From Planctomycetota bacterium (GTDB lineage: Bacteria; Planctomycetota; UBA1135; GCA-002686595): DNA of 32,324 bases. Every line of letters starts with the position of its first letter. The first letter of the stretch is position 1. The translations under genes and the position numbers were made by a program. The notes below the pieces were generated by a model. That model was not told the DNA's origin. It made no database searches and was given only the letters and a program-made list of their open reading frames with translations. The stretch is from the NCBI GenBank assembly GCA_022447405.1, contig JAKVCE010000002.1:1-32324 (forward strand), in the 5' to 3' direction. This document shows, piece after piece, positions 30,761 to 32,324 of the stretch.

Positions 30761-32324
30761 GTGGTTCGGAACGGAAAGTCCGCCGTCGCGCTCACCGCGT
30801 GGCTCGCGCTCTCGCTCCTCTCTGGAGAGGCGAGGGCGCAGGAGACCGAGGTGCTCACGACCTCGAGTTGCGTGCTCTGCCACGAGGGGATCGAAGAGAT
30901 GCACCCTGGGCTGGACCTCTCCTGCGTTGACTGTCACGGGGGCGACAACACCAAGCGGAACAAGTTTGAGGCGCACGTGCAGCCCTCGCGGCAGCGGCCA
31001 GATGACGAGCGCGTCGCGGCCTTAGATGAGGACCTGCGCTGGCGCCGCTTCGTGAACCCGATGGACCTGCGCATCGTGGACAAGACCTGCGGGACCTGTC
31101 ACCCAGACGAGCTCAAGAAGCTCGAGTCCAGCCTCCACGCGACGACCGCCGGTCACCTCTCCGACGGTCACTACGAGATGGGCCTCACGAAGAAGAAGGG
31201 GTCGCGCTTCTCAATCTTCAGCGTCTCTGGGATGGGGATCGATGAGGGGGAGGTCGACAGCTTGGTGCAGATCCCTGGCTTCCGCTCTGATCGCGATGAA
31301 GGCGAGCTCGGGACGCACTTCGCAGACCTCGCCCGCAAGGAGTGCATGCAGTGTCACCTCTACTCCGAGGGGCGCGCTGTGCGCGGGCGCGTCGGCTTTG
31401 ACGGCGACTACCGCGGAGAGGGCTGCGCCGCTTGCCACGTGCCTTACGCGACGGACGGCCTCTCAGACAGCGCGGACCGCAAGGCCGTGCGCACCGAGCC
31501 CGGCCATCCCTGGCGCCATCAAATGACCCGCGCGCCGAAGACAGAGACCTGCGTCACCTGTCACTACGGCGACGCCTCCATCGGCCTCAACTTCAGAGGC
31601 CTCAGCCAGCTCCCGCCTGGCGCGCCGGGCGGGCCAGACATCCCCGGCACGACTGACACCCTCCTCAACCGGACCTTCTACATCAACGACGAGGAGATGA
31701 CGCCGCCGGACGTCCACCACCAGCGCGGCATGCACTGCATCGACTGCCACACGGTGAACGACGTGATGGGGGACGGCGAGCTGCACGGGCAGATGGAGCA
31801 CGCGGTGGAGATCTCCTGCGAGGGCTGCCACGGGACGATCGATCGGGTGGCCTCGCTGAGGACGGAGCGCGGGGTCAAGCTCTCAAACGTGAAGCGCGAG
31901 GGCGATGAGGTCTGGCTGACGAGCAAGGTGACGGGCGAGCGGCACCCGGTGACACAGGTGAAGCACATCGTCGACCCAACTCACGACAAGTACAACCCAG
32001 AGGCGGCGCGGGCGATGACCGGCGACCACGCCAAGCTCGAGTGCTACGCGTGTCACTCTGGCTGGAACCCGAACTTCCTCGGCTTCCACTTCGACCGCAA
32101 CGAGTCCTTCACCCAGCTCGACCTCCTGAGCGGCAGGCAGACGCCCGGCCGCGTCACGACGCAGGAGAAGGTCTTCTCGACCTGGAAGAGCTTCTACGCC
32201 GGCTGGAACGAGGCTGGGAGGATCGCGCCCTACATGACGGGCTTCTCCACGATGGGCTCGGTCTCGAACAAGGACGGCGAGCGCTTCATCGACCAGGAGA
32301 TGCCGGTCACCGCCGCTGGGCTCT
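30761..32324 (+). CDS. Multihaem c-type cytochrome (partial, C-terminus off the right edge)
   Basis: Translated by hand from a GTG at 30761, five bases after the previous stop, with AGGAG just upstream. 521 codons are open to the end of the window. The N-terminus is a signal peptide (TAWLALSLLSGEARAQ). Nine CxxCH haem-binding motifs are visible in order: CVLCH, CVDCH, CGTCH, CMQCH, CAACH, CVTCH, CIDCH, CEGCH and CYACH. The rest lacks a recognised catalytic domain so far, so the enzyme type (reductase, or a plain electron conduit) cannot be named. The gene closely follows the DUF1549-like and Tat DUF1501-like genes. All three point to the periplasm. Confidence 0.9.
   Translation, partial: MVRNGKSAVALTAWLALSLLSGEARAQETEVLTTSSCVLCHEGIEEMHPGLDLSCVDCHGGDNTKRNKFEAHVQPSRQRPDDERVAALDEDLRWRRFVNPMDLRIVDKTCGTCHPDELKKLESSLHATTAGHLSDGHYEMGLTKKKGSRFSIFSVSGMGIDEGEVDSLVQIPGFRSDRDEGELGTHFADLARKECMQCHLYSEGRAVRGRVGFDGDYRGEGCAACHVPYATDGLSDSADRKAVRTEPGHPWRHQMTRAPKTETCVTCHYGDASIGLNFRGLSQLPPGAPGGPDIPGTTDTLLNRTFYINDEEMTPPDVHHQRGMHCIDCHTVNDVMGDGELHGQMEHAVEISCEGCHGTIDRVASLRTERGVKLSNVKREGDEVWLTSKVTGERHPVTQVKHIVDPTHDKYNPEAARAMTGDHAKLECYACHSGWNPNFLGFHFDRNESFTQLDLLSGRQTPGRVTTQEKVFSTWKSFYAGWNEAGRIAPYMTGFSTMGSVSNKDGERFIDQEMPVTAAGL

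Overview
The window is GC-rich (about two thirds G+C by eye) and densely packed with genes. I see no rRNA, tRNA, CRISPR array, transposase, integrase or phage gene. The content points to a Planctomycetota-like bacterium. The signs are a Tat-exported DUF1501-like protein beside a DUF1549-like exported protein and a multihaem cytochrome, secreted proteins with long Cys-rich tandem repeats, very large exported proteins made of carboxypeptidase-regulatory-like modules, and many starts without a clear Shine-Dalgarno sequence. This placement is an inference from content; no marker gene settles it.

Layout. 1-733 (minus): start of a secreted repeat protein that runs off the left edge. 1120-1968 (plus): an exported thioredoxin-like protein interrupted by one in-frame TGA just after its signal peptide, followed by a perfect terminator hairpin. 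2060-3190 (plus): a lipoprotein cyanophycinase (S51) homologue. 3201-5411 (minus): a dGTPase-like HD hydrolase and a DUF2891 protein. 5556-7712 (plus): a membrane acyltransferase carrying a duplicated ankyrin-repeat block inside its membrane domain. 7688-16797 (minus): an arginine biosynthesis operon, argR-argG-[P-loop protein]-argC-argD-argF'-argB-argE-argH. Its reading frames from argG onward overlap by 1-4 bases, and a pair of ARG boxes lies upstream of argR. 16948-20404 (plus): PEP synthase and a methyltransferase. 20684-25700 (plus): four genes, namely a small protein with a possible helix-turn-helix, a TPR-like protein, a short membrane peptide and a 1065-residue modular exported protein. 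25800-28321 (plus): acyl-CoA dehydrogenase and a sigma-70 factor. 28384-32324 (plus): a DUF1549-like exported protein, a Tat-exported DUF1501-like protein and a multihaem cytochrome c cut by the right edge.

How the genes work together. The arginine operon encodes a complete route from N-acylglutamate to arginine using the unusual acylornithine carbamoyltransferase branch, in which carbamoylation precedes removal of the acyl group. Its carbamoyltransferase resembles the Bacteroides N-succinylornithine enzyme and has Ala at the position reported to select between acetyl and succinyl substrates. No argA or argJ is present. Instead a P-loop protein resembling the DUF1611/DgcN N-acetyltransferase group sits between argG and argC, and it is a candidate for the missing glutamate N-acyltransferase. 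This is the strongest lead for an undescribed system. The second is the interrupted redox protein at 1120-1968, which may be a selenoprotein. The third is the ankyrin-acyltransferase fusion.
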